NCBI GenBank assembly: GCA_900470805.1
Contig: UCCA01000003.1
Span: 186,001 to 250,000 of the forward strand
Source: Hyphomicrobiales bacterium
GTDB taxonomy: Bacteria; Pseudomonadota; Alphaproteobacteria; Rhizobiales; Rhizobiaceae
DNA length: 64,000 nucleotides
Direction: 5' to 3'
Position numbers and translations under genes: made by a program. Every line of letters starts with the position of its first letter. Within the stretch, counting starts at the first letter, position 1. The notes under the pieces are model-generated. The model was not told the DNA's origin. It did no database searches and saw nothing but the letters and a program-made list of their open reading frames with translations. Shown here piece by piece: positions 8,445 to 18,914 of the stretch.

Positions 8445-9515
8445 ATGAGAGAAATATCCCCGGTCCAGAACTGGCTGCTGATCGTGCTGGTCATGGCGGG
8501 AAGCGGCGTGCTCTACAACGTGCTGTTCTTCCAGGATAGCCGGCCGTTTATCGGCGCCATCTTCGCAGTCTGCATGGGCATGCCGATCATCGCCTTCGAG
8601 CGCAAGGTACTATTTCGCGGGCTCTACCGGCGCATAGAGGCGCTACCGACATTCACGTTCTTCCTGGCGGAACTGTTCATCTATGAAATACTGATGAGCG
8701 TGGGCTTTGCGACTGCCGGGCTGTCGCTCTGGGGACTCGGCGTCATCGTTCCCTCCTCCTGGGTCGATGTCGTGGTGATGCCGTTCAACGCGTTCCTCTA
8801 CGCGCTTGCGGTCTGCTCGCTGATGATCTTCGTTCTTCGCGTGCGAGAACTCCTCGGTCGCGAGGTGTTCACCAGCATGCTGGTCAGCCGCTACCGCAAG
8901 CCGATCAGCGAGGAGCGCGTGTTTCTGTTCATCGACCTTGTGGATTCGACGTCCTTTGCGGAAAAGCATGGAGACCTCCGAGCACAGCAGATGCTGAGTT
9001 CGCTGTTTGCCGCCTTCGCCGAACCGGTCCGCAAATACAAGGGCACGATCGACGACTATGTCGGCGATGCCGCGATCATCACCTGGCCGCTGGAGCGCGG
9101 CGTGAAGTTCGCTCGCTGCGTCAATTGCATCTTCGACATCATCAACGCCATCGAAGCGGACGCGGAGAACTGGTTGAGGACCTACGGCCAGGTGCCCCGG
9201 CTGCGCGCGGCGCTGCACGGTGGCAGCATCATCACCGCGGAAATCGGCATCGACCACCACAAGATCACGTACTTCGGTGACACCATCAACACGACCGCCA
9301 GACTTGAATCCCTCTGCAAGACGCTGAACAGGTCGGTCCTGATATCGACCGATCTCGCCCAGCGGATCAAATTTCCCGAAACCGTATCGGCGGAGGATCT
9401 CGGCTACCACGCCGTCAAGGGTCGCGGGCAGAGCCTCGGAGTGATTTCGCTGGTGAAGGCGGATAACCGGCTCGCGTCACCAAAGCTTCACGCGGGCGTC
9501 AACGCACCGACATAA
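8445..9515 (+). CDS. Membrane-bound class III adenylate/guanylate cyclase
   Basis: Predicted to make cyclic AMP or GMP from the nucleotide triphosphate. It has 356 residues. The first 135 residues hold about four to five hydrophobic segments (near 9-28, 33-51, 68-90, 94-103 and 107-131), followed by a cytoplasmic class III catalytic domain. Metal-binding aspartates are seen at D164 (FLFIDLVDST) and D208 (DDYVGDAAI), and the GDTINTTARLE segment carries the transition-state Asn/Arg region. The lysine that usually contacts the purine in D-K-Y-I-G-D is Asp204 here, so nucleotide preference or activity may differ. No sensor domain other than the membrane part is visible. It follows rnd by 164 bases containing two hairpins. 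Confidence 0.88.
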   Translation: MREISPVQNWLLIVLVMAGSGVLYNVLFFQDSRPFIGAIFAVCMGMPIIAFERKVLFRGLYRRIEALPTFTFFLAELFIYEILMSVGFATAGLSLWGLGVIVPSSWVDVVVMPFNAFLYALAVCSLMIFVLRVRELLGREVFTSMLVSRYRKPISEERVFLFIDLVDSTSFAEKHGDLRAQQMLSSLFAAFAEPVRKYKGTIDDYVGDAAIITWPLERGVKFARCVNCIFDIINAIEADAENWLRTYGQVPRLRAALHGGSIITAEIGIDHHKITYFGDTINTTARLESLCKTLNRSVLISTDLAQRIKFPETVSAEDLGYHAVKGRGQSLGVISLVKADNRLASPKLHAGVNAPT

Positions 9516-9560
9516 GAGCCCTGCTAATCGAGACCTGCATACCATCACATGGGGGTTTCG

Positions 9561-10919
9561 ATGAAAAATGCTCTTCTTGCGTCTGTTTCATTTGTTCTTT
9601 TGATCGCCGGTTCGGCCGCAGCCGACCAGCAGCAATTTCCTGCAAAGCTCGTCAGCCAGGCCATTCTGCCTGCAAACACGATGACACCGGCTCCCGCCGA
9701 TGCGCCTGAATTCCTGAAGCATTCCGGTAAATTCACCACGCCGGACCGCAAGCGCACCGAGGCGCTCGGCACCGTGCCCGGCAAGGATGGCGCGCGCGTC
9801 ACCGATCTGAAGCTGCCGTTCGACGGCCAGCCAATACAGGGCTTTTCGGGTATCAAGACGATGGCTGATGGCACGTTCTGGACGCTGTCGGACAACGGCT
9901 TCGGCTCGAAGTCGAATTCCAGCGATGCCATGCTCTTCCTGCACCAGGTGAAGTTCGACTGGGCGAACGGCAAGGTCGAGGTGGTCAAGAACCTCTTTCT
10001 CTCCGATCCCGACAAGAAGGCCCCCTTCCCGATCGTCATGGAAGGCGACGAGAAGCGCTATCTCACCGGCGCGGACTTCGACATCGAGTCCATCCAGCCG
10101 GTGGCCGACGGCTTCTGGATCGGCGAGGAATTCGGTCCCTATATTCTGAAGTTCGACACTGCAGGCAAGCTGACCGACGTCATCTCGACTGTTGTCAACG
10201 GCAAGCCGGTGCTCTCACCCGACAATCCGACGCTGTCGGTTCCGGCCAACCCGGCCGCCAAGATGCCGGCGTTCAACCTGAAGCGTTCCGGCGGTTTCGA
10301 GGGTCTGGCCATGTCGAAAGACGGCTCCAAGCTCTACGGTCTGCTGGAAGGTCCGCTGTTCCAGGACGACGGGAAGGTCGAGACCGTCGATGGTCGCACC
10401 GCGATCCGCATCATCGAGTTCGATACATCAGCCAAGGGCTGGACGGGCCGCAGCTGGCTCTACCCGCTTGAAGAGAAGGGCATCGCCATCGGCGACTTCA
10501 ACATGCTCGACGACAGCACGGCGCTGGTGATCGAACGCGACAATGGCGCGGGCACCAAGGACAAGGCCTGCGCCGATCCCAAGCAGCCGAAGCCGGATTG
10601 CTTCGAGGCGCCAGCCGAACTCAAGCGCATCTACAAGATCGAGTTCAACGATGCCAATGCAGGCAAGGCCGTTCGCAAGATCGGTTACATCGACCTGCTC
10701 GACATCAAGGACCCCGACAACAAGAAGAAGGCCGGCACCAAGGAAGGCGTCTACGACATGCCGTTCGTGACCATCGAGAACGTCGATCGCGTCGATGCCA
10801 CGCACATCGTCGTCGGCAACGACAACAATCTGCCGTTTTCCGCCGGTCGCGCTGTCGACAAGGCCGATGACAACGAGTTCAGCCTGCTCGAAGTCGGCGA
10901 ACTGCTGAACGCGAAGTAG
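9561..10919 (+). CDS. Exported esterase-like phytase-family protein
   Basis: Belongs to the 'esterase-like activity of phytase' family, a predicted periplasmic beta-propeller; the substrate is unknown and neither phytase nor esterase activity can be taken as shown. It has 452 residues. ATG at 9561 follows GGGGG at 9551-9555 with good spacing; an in-frame ATG at 9549 would add four residues. Residues 1-21 are a Sec signal peptide (cut near AAA-DQQ). Typical family segments are visible: GFSGI, WTLSDNGFG, FWIGEEFGPYI, GGFEGLA and a C-terminal NDNNLPFS stretch that binds calcium in related propellers (family knowledge). It stands alone between the cyclase and the convergent ppx. Confidence 0.8.
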   Translation: MKNALLASVSFVLLIAGSAAADQQQFPAKLVSQAILPANTMTPAPADAPEFLKHSGKFTTPDRKRTEALGTVPGKDGARVTDLKLPFDGQPIQGFSGIKTMADGTFWTLSDNGFGSKSNSSDAMLFLHQVKFDWANGKVEVVKNLFLSDPDKKAPFPIVMEGDEKRYLTGADFDIESIQPVADGFWIGEEFGPYILKFDTAGKLTDVISTVVNGKPVLSPDNPTLSVPANPAAKMPAFNLKRSGGFEGLAMSKDGSKLYGLLEGPLFQDDGKVETVDGRTAIRIIEFDTSAKGWTGRSWLYPLEEKGIAIGDFNMLDDSTALVIERDNGAGTKDKACADPKQPKPDCFEAPAELKRIYKIEFNDANAGKAVRKIGYIDLLDIKDPDNKKKAGTKEGVYDMPFVTIENVDRVDATHIVVGNDNNLPFSAGRAVDKADDNEFSLLEVGELLNAK

Positions 10920-10935
10920 AACTGAAGATAGAATC

Positions 10936-10973
10936 AAAACAGCCCCCGTTCGAAAGAGCGGGGGCTGTTTTGC
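10936..10973. terminator. Bidirectional terminator between the phytase-like gene and ppx
   Basis: The arms AGCCCCCG and CGGGGGCT flank a nine-base loop. AAAAC precedes and GTTTT follows, so the element can end transcripts from both convergent genes (stops at 10919 plus and 10997 minus). Confidence 0.8.
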
Positions 10974-10996
10974 GATTTACGAGAGCTTATGCCGCG

Positions 10997-12520
10997 TCAC
11001 TCGAAGCGGAAGGCCAGTCGCTTGTTGGTCAGCTTCGCGAGCTGCTGCAGCCGCCCGTCCAGGCGCTCGCCGGCGAAATCGTGGTACTCGGAGGGCACGA
11101 CGAATTCGAGGTCGAGGTCCGGATTGGACGAGCGCTCGAGGCGGAGATTGCGGACGATGCCCGGCATCGACGCCGAGAACAGGTAGACGACGCGGAGCAT
11201 GCCGCCGAGGAGCTTGGCGCGCTCGACATAGGCAGGCGTGGCGATCGTCGCCAGCGGGCCGGTGGCGCCGTCATCGTGCAGGCCTTCGAAGCGATAATAA
11301 TTGGCGAGTGCGATGAAGGCCCGGCCGGGGTGACTGATGCCTACGAAAGAGGTGTGAGCGATGATGTTCAGCGCCTGCAGACCGCGATAATCGGGATGGG
11401 CGCGCCAGCTGATGTCGGCGAGCAGGCAGGCAGCCTGACGATAGCGGGCCTCTTCCGGCGTCTCGACGACATCGAAGAACGGCATCATGCGACCGGTCCA
11501 CTCGGACAGCTCACGGGCATGCTCGGGCGAGCGTGCACGCAGGATCGCCAACTCGCGGGCGGCCTCGATCAGCGGATCGGTGCGGCGCTCGCTGTCCGAC
11601 AGCAGCGAATAGAGATAGCCTTCGCGAACGCCCTGGCCGGAGAAGGAGATGACCGACGGCTTCATGACGCTCAGCACTTCCTTCATGGCGACGGCGCCAT
11701 AGGGAAGCAGGGCGCGGCGGTACTTCGATACCGCCATCCAGGCGGGATCCTTCGAATCCTTGGCGATCTCGACCTGATCGAGAAACTGCATCATGGATTC
11801 CAGCGAGATCTCGTAGCCCTGCATCATGTGCAGCGGATAGTTGGCCATCTCCATGTGCAGCTTGGCGATGTTTCGCCATGTGCCGCCGACGGCATAAAAG
11901 GTGCGCCCCTCGCCCTGCGTCAGCAGCTTGGAGATTGCCTTCACGTGCTTGCGGGCGAAAGTGCGTGCCTTGTCCATCGAGCCGCCGGCATATTCCGACA
12001 GGCGCAGGCCGCCGAGCGGCAGCGTCACGCCCTGCCCGAGTTCCTTGCCCTTGATATCGATCAGCTCGAGCGAGCCGCCTCCCAGGTCGCCGGCGATGCC
12101 GTCGGGCGTGTAGAAGCCGCTGACGATGCCGAGCGCGGAGAATTTCGCCTCCTCCTCGCCGGAGAGAACGCGGACCTTGCGCTGCAGGATGGTTTCGGCG
12201 CGGTGAATGAAATCGGGTCCGTTCGACGCTTCGCGCGCGGCAGCCGTGGCCAGCACGTACATTGTCGCGGCGCGGGCCTGATCCGACAACGCCTTGAAGC
12301 GGTGCAGAGCGGCCAAGGCACGCTCGACGCTCGCCTCATCCATCTTGCCGGTCAGCGCGATGCCTTTGCCGAGACCGCAGAGGACCTTTTCGTTGAAAAG
12401 GATCGTCGGCGAACGAGACAGGCCTTCATAGATGACGACGCGGATCGAATTCGACCCGATATCGACAACGGAGACCGGGGCAATCCCTGGAAGGCGCCCC
12501 TGGGCTTCTGATTCAACCAT
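10997..12520 (-). CDS. ppx: Exopolyphosphatase / guanosine pentaphosphate phosphohydrolase family
   Basis: Removes terminal phosphate from polyphosphate, or 5' phosphate from pppGpp. It has 507 residues of the ASKHA fold. The phosphate-1 loop is VVDIGSNSIR (about 17-26), the catalytic glutamate lies in LSGEEEAKFS, and the phosphate-2 loop is GDLGGGSLEL. An extended C-terminal helical part follows. The start at 12520 lies 12 bases after the ppk stop, so both are read from one transcript: ppk makes the polymer and ppx degrades it. Ppx and GppA activities cannot be separated from sequence. Confidence 0.93.
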   Translation of the reverse strand: MVESEAQGRLPGIAPVSVVDIGSNSIRVVIYEGLSRSPTILFNEKVLCGLGKGIALTGKMDEASVERALAALHRFKALSDQARAATMYVLATAAAREASNGPDFIHRAETILQRKVRVLSGEEEAKFSALGIVSGFYTPDGIAGDLGGGSLELIDIKGKELGQGVTLPLGGLRLSEYAGGSMDKARTFARKHVKAISKLLTQGEGRTFYAVGGTWRNIAKLHMEMANYPLHMMQGYEISLESMMQFLDQVEIAKDSKDPAWMAVSKYRRALLPYGAVAMKEVLSVMKPSVISFSGQGVREGYLYSLLSDSERRTDPLIEAARELAILRARSPEHARELSEWTGRMMPFFDVVETPEEARYRQAACLLADISWRAHPDYRGLQALNIIAHTSFVGISHPGRAFIALANYYRFEGLHDDGATGPLATIATPAYVERAKLLGGMLRVVYLFSASMPGIVRNLRLERSSNPDLDLEFVVPSEYHDFAGERLDGRLQQLAKLTNKRLAFRFE

Positions 12521-12532
12521 GCAGGTCCAGTT

Positions 12533-14737
12533 TTATCTTTTTGTGCGGCCGGAAAGAAGGCCGGCAATCAGCTTTGGCGCACTGGACTTCAAAGCTTCAC
12601 CGCGCCCGGACAGGCTCGGATTGGTCATGAAATACTGCTGCGCGTTGAATGGCTCCTCGCCCTTGCGCACCTCCATGCGCCTCGACGTTCCGTCGGCCAA
12701 TATCTCGTAGCTCTGCTGATTGTCAATGAGATTGCCCAGCATGATCTGTGACAAAACCTGTTCATGCACGGTCGGATTGGTCAGCGGCACCAGCGTTTCG
12801 ACGCGGCGATCGAGGTTTCTCGGCATCATGTCGGCCGAGCCGATATAGACGAGCGCCTTGTCGGACGGCAGTCCGTGGCCATTGCCGAAGCAGAAGATGC
12901 GGCTGTGCTCGAGGAAGCGTCCGACGATCGACTTGACGCGGATGTTTTCCGACAGGCCGGGCACGCGTGGACGCAGGCAGCAGATGCCGCGGATTACGAG
13001 ATCGACTTCGACGCCGGCATGGCTTGCCGTGTAGAGCGCATCAATGATTTCCGGATCGACCAAGGAGTTCATCTTCATCCAGATCGCCGCCGGTGCGCCG
13101 TTTTTGGCGTGCTTGATCTCCTCGTCGATGTGGCGAAGGATGCGCGAGCGCAGCGTGTAGGGCGAGACCGCCAGCTTCATGCTCTCTTCCGGTTCGCCGT
13201 AGCCGGTGATGAAGTTGAAGATATTGGCCATGTCGTGGGCAATCACCGGATTGCAGGTGAAGAACGACAGGTCGGTGTAGATCTTGGCTGTGATCGGATG
13301 GTAGTTGCCGGTGCCGAGATGGCAGTAGCTGCGCAGCTTGCCCTCTTCGCGGCGGACGACCAGCGACATCTTCGAGTGGGTCTTCAATTCGATGAAGCCG
13401 AAAACCACCTGCACGCCGGCACGCTCGAGGTCTCGCGCCCAACGGATGTTGGCTTCCTCGTCGAAGCGGGCCTTAAGCTCGACCAGCGCCGTTACCGACT
13501 TGCCGGACTCGGCGGCGTCGATCAGGGCGCGGACGATCGGGCTGTCGTTCGACGTGCGGTAAAGCGTCTGCTTTATCGCTAGAACGTCAGGATCGCGCGC
13601 AGCCTGGAGCAGAAACTGGACCACCACGTCGAATGACTCGTATGGGTGGTGAACCACCATGTCTTTTTCACGGATGGCGGCGAAGCAGTCTCCGGCGTGC
13701 TCGCGGACGCGTTCCGGAAATCGGGCATTGTAGGTCGGAAATCGGAGATCGTCGCGCGGCGCCTTGGTGATCTCCGACAGCGTATTCAGCGCCAGCAGCC
13801 CAGGGAGGACGGCGACGCGGTTGTCGGGCACGTTGGCGGCCTGTACCACGAACTGGCGCAGCGATGCCGGCATTTCGGAATCGGTCTCGATGCGGATCAC
13901 AGACCCACGGCGGCGACGCTTCAGCGCCGTCTCGAAGAAGCGCACCAGGTCTTCGGCTTCTTCCTCGACTTCAATATCGCTGTCTCGGATGATGCGGAAC
14001 GTTCCCGAGCCCTGCACCTCGTAGCCGGGATAGAGCCGGTAAATGAAGATGTTGGCGACGTCCTCGAGGGTGATGTAGCGGATGGTGTTGCCGTCGTCGG
14101 GCAGGCGCACGAAACGATCGAGGGCGGGCGGCAGGCGCAAGAGCGCGGTCATCGGCTCGCGGCCATTCTTGCTGACGAGCTGCAGGCCGATCGAGAAGCC
14201 GAGGTTCGGAATGAACGGGAACGGATGCGCCGGGTCTATCGACAGCGGCGTGAGGACCGGGAAGATCGCCTGCTCGAACTCGGTCGCCAGCCAGTTGCGG
14301 TCGGCTTCGCTGAGCGCACCGGGGCGCACGATCAGGATATCTTCCTTGGCGAGATATTGCTGGAGGACGGCCAGCGATGCCTGCTGCTCCATCTGCAGAT
14401 TGTCGATCTCCTGCAGGATGGATTCAAGCTGCTCGGCCGGGGTCTTGCCATCGGGCGTGCGGACGACGATGTTCTGGCGCACCTGACCTTCGAGACCGGC
14501 GACGCGGACCATGAAGAACTCATCGAGGTTGGCGGCGGAAATGGACAGGAAGCGGACGCGCTCGAGCAAGGGGTGCTCGGTGTTCAGCGTCTCTTCGAGG
14601 ACACGGCGGTTGAACTGCAGCCAGGAGAATTCGCGGTTTATGAAACGCTCGGGACTGGAGAGCAGCTCTTCGAGCGGAGGAACGTTTCCCTTGGCTTCAG
14701 GGGTCGGTTCCTGGTGGTCCGCGACTGCACTGTCCAT
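12533..14737 (-). CDS. ppk: Polyphosphate kinase 1
   Basis: Reversibly moves the gamma phosphate of ATP onto polyphosphate at the membrane. The protein is 734 residues, four domains as in PPK1: N-terminal domain starting with [16 protein letters not shown], head domain, and two phospholipase-D-like domains. The phosphorylated histidine is expected in THSKMSLVV, and the second conserved histidine is in the later [12 protein letters not shown] segment. I chose ATG at 14737; the frame remains open to a TTG at 14767, which would add ten polar residues. It lies between hdaA and ppx on the minus strand. Confidence 0.95.
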   Translation of the reverse strand: MDSAVADHQEPTPEAKGNVPPLEELLSSPERFINREFSWLQFNRRVLEETLNTEHPLLERVRFLSISAANLDEFFMVRVAGLEGQVRQNIVVRTPDGKTPAEQLESILQEIDNLQMEQQASLAVLQQYLAKEDILIVRPGALSEADRNWLATEFEQAIFPVLTPLSIDPAHPFPFIPNLGFSIGLQLVSKNGREPMTALLRLPPALDRFVRLPDDGNTIRYITLEDVANIFIYRLYPGYEVQGSGTFRIIRDSDIEVEEEAEDLVRFFETALKRRRRGSVIRIETDSEMPASLRQFVVQAANVPDNRVAVLPGLLALNTLSEITKAPRDDLRFPTYNARFPERVREHAGDCFAAIREKDMVVHHPYESFDVVVQFLLQAARDPDVLAIKQTLYRTSNDSPIVRALIDAAESGKSVTALVELKARFDEEANIRWARDLERAGVQVVFGFIELKTHSKMSLVVRREEGKLRSYCHLGTGNYHPITAKIYTDLSFFTCNPVIAHDMANIFNFITGYGEPEESMKLAVSPYTLRSRILRHIDEEIKHAKNGAPAAIWMKMNSLVDPEIIDALYTASHAGVEVDLVIRGICCLRPRVPGLSENIRVKSIVGRFLEHSRIFCFGNGHGLPSDKALVYIGSADMMPRNLDRRVETLVPLTNPTVHEQVLSQIMLGNLIDNQQSYEILADGTSRRMEVRKGEEPFNAQQYFMTNPSLSGRGEALKSSAPKLIAGLLSGRTKR

Positions 14738-14803
14738 CGTGTCTCTGTCCCCTTTTGATTGCGCCAAGCCGAATATATCAGTTTCACGACGGAACTGTGA
14801 CAG

Positions 14804-15517
14804 TCAATCGACCGGGTCGGAATTGCCCAATTCATTCAACACTTCGGCGGCGAGCGCGCGGTTGATCCTCGTGCCGCGGGCGAGCGCCAGATGGTCCAGT
14901 CGCTCGACGATCGTCTGGGCGGCATTCAGCGACCGCTCCATCCTGGCGACAATGTAGAGGACGAGTTTGTCATCTATGTAAAGCTGGCGATCTGCGAACA
15001 GTTTGACGATGACCTGCGACAGCAACTCCTCGTCGGGCTCGCCGATCTCGACGACGGTCGCGGCCTTCAGGCGCGAGCGCAGGTCGGCCAGCTCAACCGG
15101 CCAGGACATCGGCCAGAGGCGTGAGGTCATCAGCAGGCTGTGGCCGTTTTCGCGGACGCTGTTGATGACATGAAACAGCTCGGTATCGTCGAAGCCGAGG
15201 CGATCGACATCCTCGAAAAGGACGGGACCATTGGCGGCCTCGACGGCGGCGTTGGCGCCAGCTTTCGGGTGGATGGAGACCGCGCCGCTGTGCTCTTTCC
15301 AGATGTTGGCGAGATGCGATTTTCCCGAGCCGACAGGACCGGCGAGAATGACGACCGGCGACGGCCATTGCGGCCAGGCATCGACGATCTCGACGGCAGC
15401 AGCAAGGCGTTCGGAGACCAGCAGGTCGTCCCGTCCGGTGGCGGCATCATGCGAAAAGGCCAAGGGAAGCTGCTCGACGGCCTTGCGCCGCGGATCAGCA
15501 TTTTTCACGTCCGTCAT
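14804..15517 (-). CDS. hdaA: DnaA-inactivating regulator HdaA
   Basis: In alphaproteobacteria HdaA, loaded on the sliding clamp, stimulates ATP hydrolysis by DnaA and so limits replication initiation. The 237-residue protein has a clamp-binding peptide QLPLAF at 16-21, then an AAA+ domain with Walker A GPVGSGKS (60-67) and a Walker-B-like VLFEDVD. It lacks the DnaA DNA-binding domain, which separates it from DnaA itself. The start overlaps the stop of the upstream permease gene (ATGA at 15514-15517), so the two are translationally coupled. ppk follows 66 bases on. Confidence 0.92.
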   Translation of the reverse strand: MTDVKNADPRRKAVEQLPLAFSHDAATGRDDLLVSERLAAAVEIVDAWPQWPSPVVILAGPVGSGKSHLANIWKEHSGAVSIHPKAGANAAVEAANGPVLFEDVDRLGFDDTELFHVINSVRENGHSLLMTSRLWPMSWPVELADLRSRLKAATVVEIGEPDEELLSQVIVKLFADRQLYIDDKLVLYIVARMERSLNAAQTIVERLDHLALARGTRINRALAAEVLNELGNSDPVD

Positions 15518-16635
15518 TTCCGGTCTGTTTCTATCTTGCGCGTCCGGCTGGTCTTTGCCTCGCCGGCATAGAGATCGCTATCAAGGTAACGCGAAAGAGC
15601 AAAGCGGACAAGAACGCCGACGGCAGCTGCGGCCGGCACTGCGACCAGAAGACCGACGAAGCCGAACAGGGCGCCGAAGGCAAAGAGCGCGAACATCAGC
15701 CACACCGGATGGAGGCCGACGCTATGGCCGACGAGCTTCGGCTGCAGGATATTGCCTTCCATGAACTGGCCGCTGAAGAAGACGGCGAGAACGGCACCGA
15801 CCCAGATGTAGTCCGGCCAGAATTGGACGATCGCCACACCGACGGCGAGGACGAGGCCGACCATGGAACCGACATAGGGAATGAAGCTGATCAAGCCGGC
15901 AAACATGCCGATGAGCAGGCCAAAGTTCAGCCCGACCAGCGACAGGCCGACGGCGTACCAGATGCCGAGGATCAGGCACAAAGAGCCCTGCCCGCGGATG
16001 AAGCCGGCGATCGCCTGGTCGATCTCGTTCATGATCTGGTGAACGTTGTCGACATAATCACGCGGGACGTACTTGTTGATATTGGCAACCATACGGTCCC
16101 AGTCGAGCAGCATGTAGAATGCGACGACGGGGGTGACCACCATCAGCGAGATGACGTTGACGACGGCGAGACCGGAACTCCAGACGCCCGCAAACAGACC
16201 GGTCAGCAGGCCAAAGCCCTGAGAGAGGATTTCGGAGAAGTTGTTCTTGATGGTTCCGAGCTGACTCTTGATCCAGTCCGGTAGCATCGAGTTCTGCTGC
16301 TTGGCGATGAAGGCCTGCAACTGGTCGATATAGCCCGGCAGACGGCCGGCGAAATCGGCGAACTGGCTGGCGAGGATCGGGATCAGGATCATCAGCGCCA
16401 GCGCGATGATGACGACGAAGCTGACGAGAATGACGATCGTCGCCATCAGGCGGCTCAGGCCAAAACGCTCCAAACGGTCGGCGACCGGATCGAGGAAATA
16501 GGCGATCGCCATGCCGGCGAGGAACGGCAGCAGGATCGAGCTGAACACCAACAGGAAAGCAATGAAAACAACGAGCACGACAAGCCAGAATATGACTTGG
16601 CGCTTCAGTCCCGCGCCGCTTATCTGCTGTGCCAT
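15514..16635 (-). CDS. AI-2E family (PerM-like) membrane transporter
   Basis: A 373-residue inner-membrane protein of the AI-2E/PerM family. About seven to eight hydrophobic segments are visible, with a hydrophilic loop near 95-135 (LPGYIDQLQAFIAKQQ) and the family hallmark SFIPYVGSMVGL in the second half. Family members include TqsA and Na+/H+ antiporter-like proteins; the transported substrate is unknown. It starts with ATG at 16635 after GGAGA, is first gene of the permease-hdaA-ppk-ppx cluster, and overlaps hdaA by four bases. It is divergent from purM, with 243 bases between that hold both promoters. Confidence 0.88.
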   Translation of the reverse strand: MAQQISGAGLKRQVIFWLVVLVVFIAFLLVFSSILLPFLAGMAIAYFLDPVADRLERFGLSRLMATIVILVSFVVIIALALMILIPILASQFADFAGRLPGYIDQLQAFIAKQQNSMLPDWIKSQLGTIKNNFSEILSQGFGLLTGLFAGVWSSGLAVVNVISLMVVTPVVAFYMLLDWDRMVANINKYVPRDYVDNVHQIMNEIDQAIAGFIRGQGSLCLILGIWYAVGLSLVGLNFGLLIGMFAGLISFIPYVGSMVGLVLAVGVAIVQFWPDYIWVGAVLAVFFSGQFMEGNILQPKLVGHSVGLHPVWLMFALFAFGALFGFVGLLVAVPAAAAVGVLVRFALSRYLDSDLYAGEAKTSRTRKIETDRK

Positions 16636-16878
16636 GACATTCTCCGCTGATCGACCGCCCTATGCCGCATCGCAGCGATACGGCTTTTGAGCCAAATAGG
16701 ATGTAGCCGCGAGAATGGTCAACCCCGCCGCCGCGAATCCCGATTACTGCGCTCAAAACTGCGGGAAATTGGGGCTTTTTGCCACGTAACGCCTTGCATA
16801 AACGCCCCTGTCATGCAATTGCGACCCGCATATGACGCGGGGATCTTTCCCGCCCGAAGACAGCCATCGGAGAGCAGT

Positions 16879-17952
16879 ATGAGCCAGTCCGGAAAAAACG
16901 GCCTCACCTATAGCGACGCAGGCGTGGATATCGATGCCGGCAATCTCCTGGTGGAGAAGATCAAGCCCGCCGTTCGCTCGACCCGCCGTCCCGGCGCCGA
17001 TGGCGAGATCGGCGGCTTTGGCGGCCTGTTCGACCTGAAGGCCGCAGGTTTCGTCGATCCGGTTCTGGTCGCGGCCAATGATGGCGTCGGCACCAAGCTG
17101 AAGATCGCCATCGACGCCGATTATCACGACACCGTCGGCATCGATCTCGTTGCCATGTGCGTCAACGATCTGGTCGTCCAGGGTGCCGAACCGCTGTTCT
17201 TCCTCGACTATTTCGCCACCGGCAAGCTCGACCCCGACCAGGGCGCTGCGATCGTCGAGGGCATTGCCGCCGGCTGCCGCGATGCGGGCTGTGCGCTGAT
17301 CGGCGGCGAGACCGCCGAGATGCCGGGCATGTATTCCTCGGGCGACTACGATCTGGCCGGATTTGCGGTCGGTGCGGCCGAACGTGGCAAGCTGCTGCCA
17401 TCCGGCGATATCGGCGAAGGCGATATCATCCTCGGCCTCGCCTCGTCAGGCGTTCACTCCAACGGCTTCTCGCTGGTGCGCAAGATCGTCGGCATTTCGG
17501 GCCTTGCCTGGGATGCCTCGGCACCGTTCGCCGAAGGCAAGACGCTCGGCGAAGCGCTGCTGACGCCGACCCGCATCTATGTGAAGCAGCTGCTCACCGT
17601 GATCCGCGAGACCGGCGCTATCAAGGCGCTGGCCCACATCACCGGCGGCGGCTTCCCCGAGAATATTCCGCGCGTGCTGCCGAAGCATCTCGCCGCCGAG
17701 ATCGACCTCACTGCCGTCAGGGTTCCGGCCGTATTCTCATGGCTGTCGAAGACCGGCGGCGTCGAAGCCAATGAAATGCTGCGCACCTTCAACTGCGGCA
17801 TCGGCATGATCGCCGTCGTTTCGGCCGAGAACGCCAACACCGTCATCTCGGCGCTGGAAGCGCAGGGCGAGAGCGTTGTTCGGCTTGGCCGGATGATCGC
17901 GCGCGCCGAGGGTGCTCACGGCACGCTCTACCAGGGCACGCTCGCTATATGA
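16879..17952 (+). CDS. purM: Phosphoribosylformylglycinamidine cyclo-ligase (AIR synthetase)
   Basis: Closes the imidazole ring in step five of de novo purine synthesis, using ATP. It has 357 residues of the PurM/PurL ATP-binding superfamily. Conserved segments are [36 protein letters not shown] and THITGGG-like [14 protein letters not shown] at 16879 follows GGAGA; the frame is open further upstream to 16687 but those residues do not look like PurM. The stop overlaps the purN start (ATGA at 17949-17952), a standard purMN operon. Confidence 0.97.
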   Translation: MSQSGKNGLTYSDAGVDIDAGNLLVEKIKPAVRSTRRPGADGEIGGFGGLFDLKAAGFVDPVLVAANDGVGTKLKIAIDADYHDTVGIDLVAMCVNDLVVQGAEPLFFLDYFATGKLDPDQGAAIVEGIAAGCRDAGCALIGGETAEMPGMYSSGDYDLAGFAVGAAERGKLLPSGDIGEGDIILGLASSGVHSNGFSLVRKIVGISGLAWDASAPFAEGKTLGEALLTPTRIYVKQLLTVIRETGAIKALAHITGGGFPENIPRVLPKHLAAEIDLTAVRVPAVFSWLSKTGGVEANEMLRTFNCGIGMIAVVSAENANTVISALEAQGESVVRLGRMIARAEGAHGTLYQGTLAI

Positions 17953-18605
17953 CCACGCCGCGCAAACGCGCCGTCGTCTTCATCTCCGGCGGCGGTTCAA
18001 ACATGATGGCGCTGGTTGCGGCCGCCAAGGCAGCCGACTATCCGGTCGAAATCGTCGGCGTCATCTCCGACAAGGCGGATGCCGGCGGGCTCGCCAAGGC
18101 TGCGGCCGAGGGCATCGCGACCTTTGCCTTCGTGCGCAAGGACTACGCCAGCAAGGAAGCCCACGAGGAGGCGATCTTCGCGGCGCTCGACACTCTGGCG
18201 CCCGACATTCTCTGCCTCGCAGGCTACATGCGACTGCTGAGCGCGACCTTTATCCAGCGCTACGAGGGCCGGATGATCAACATCCACCCGTCCCTGTTAC
18301 CGCTGTTTCCCGGCCTGCACACCCACCAGCGGGCGATCGACGCCGGCATGCGGGTCGCCGGCTGCACCGTGCATTTTGTGACAGAAGGCATGGATGAGGG
18401 TCCCGTCATTGGTCAGGCGGCGGTGCCGGTTCTGTCGGACGATACAGCCGATACGCTGGCCGGACGCGTGCTGACCGTCGAGCACCGGATCTATCCGCAG
18501 GCACTGCGGTTGTTTGCCGAAGGCAAGGTGCGGATGGAAGCTGGCAAGGCTGTCAGAACAGCCGATAGCGCCGCCAACACCACGGATACCGTTATCTCCG
18601 CCTGA
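17949..18605 (+). CDS. purN: Phosphoribosylglycinamide formyltransferase 1
   Basis: Transfers a formyl group from 10-formyl-THF to GAR in purine synthesis. It has 218 residues. The N-terminal nucleotide loop is [11 protein letters not shown], and the catalytic [12 protein letters not shown] gives the conserved Asn and His; the family aspartate lies in [10 protein letters not shown]. The C-terminus carries about 15 extra Ala/Thr-rich residues compared with E. coli PurN. It is translationally coupled to purM by a four-base overlap. A toxin-antitoxin pair follows 60 bases downstream on the same strand. Confidence 0.96.
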   Translation: MTTPRKRAVVFISGGGSNMMALVAAAKAADYPVEIVGVISDKADAGGLAKAAAEGIATFAFVRKDYASKEAHEEAIFAALDTLAPDILCLAGYMRLLSATFIQRYEGRMINIHPSLLPLFPGLHTHQRAIDAGMRVAGCTVHFVTEGMDEGPVIGQAAVPVLSDDTADTLAGRVLTVEHRIYPQALRLFAEGKVRMEAGKAVRTADSAANTTDTVISA

Positions 18606-18665
18606 ACGGCGATTGACCGGCAAGCCGGCGCGGATCATCATGCGCGTGGCCCACGGAGCAACGCC

Positions 18666-18914
18666 ATGACTGTTACCGTCAACATCGATGACGCAAGCCT
18701 TCTCGAACTTCTTGCCAAGGTGGAAGCCGGCGAGGAGGTCGTTATCCTGCGCGATGGTGTGCCGGTGGCGAGGATGGCGCCTGTCGTGGCTTCCGTCGTG
18801 GCGGATGCCGAAAAGCGCAAAGAAGCCATAGAGGCCATTATTGCCTTCCGCAAAACGATGCCTGATATCACACAGGAAGAAATTGCAGAATGGAAGGCGA
18901 TAGGCCGGCGATGA
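18666..18914 (+). CDS. Type II antitoxin, Phd/YefM-like
   Basis: A protein of 82 residues whose N-terminal half matches the short Phd/YefM-type fold: VNIDDASLLELLAKVEAGEEVVI is followed by LRDGVPVARMAP. Such proteins bind their own promoter and neutralise a partner toxin with the C-terminal part. The last 40 residues are charged and helical, as expected for a toxin-binding tail. The stop overlaps the start of the PIN-domain toxin (ATGA, 18911-18914). The ATG at 18666 has GGAGCAACGCC before it. Confidence 0.85.
   Translation: MTVTVNIDDASLLELLAKVEAGEEVVILRDGVPVARMAPVVASVVADAEKRKEAIEAIIAFRKTMPDITQEEIAEWKAIGRR

Noticed and set aside
10970..12511. Open frame of 513 codons opposite ppx
   Set aside because: Antisense shadow of ppx; low-complexity Arg/Ala/Gln composition and no ribosome site.
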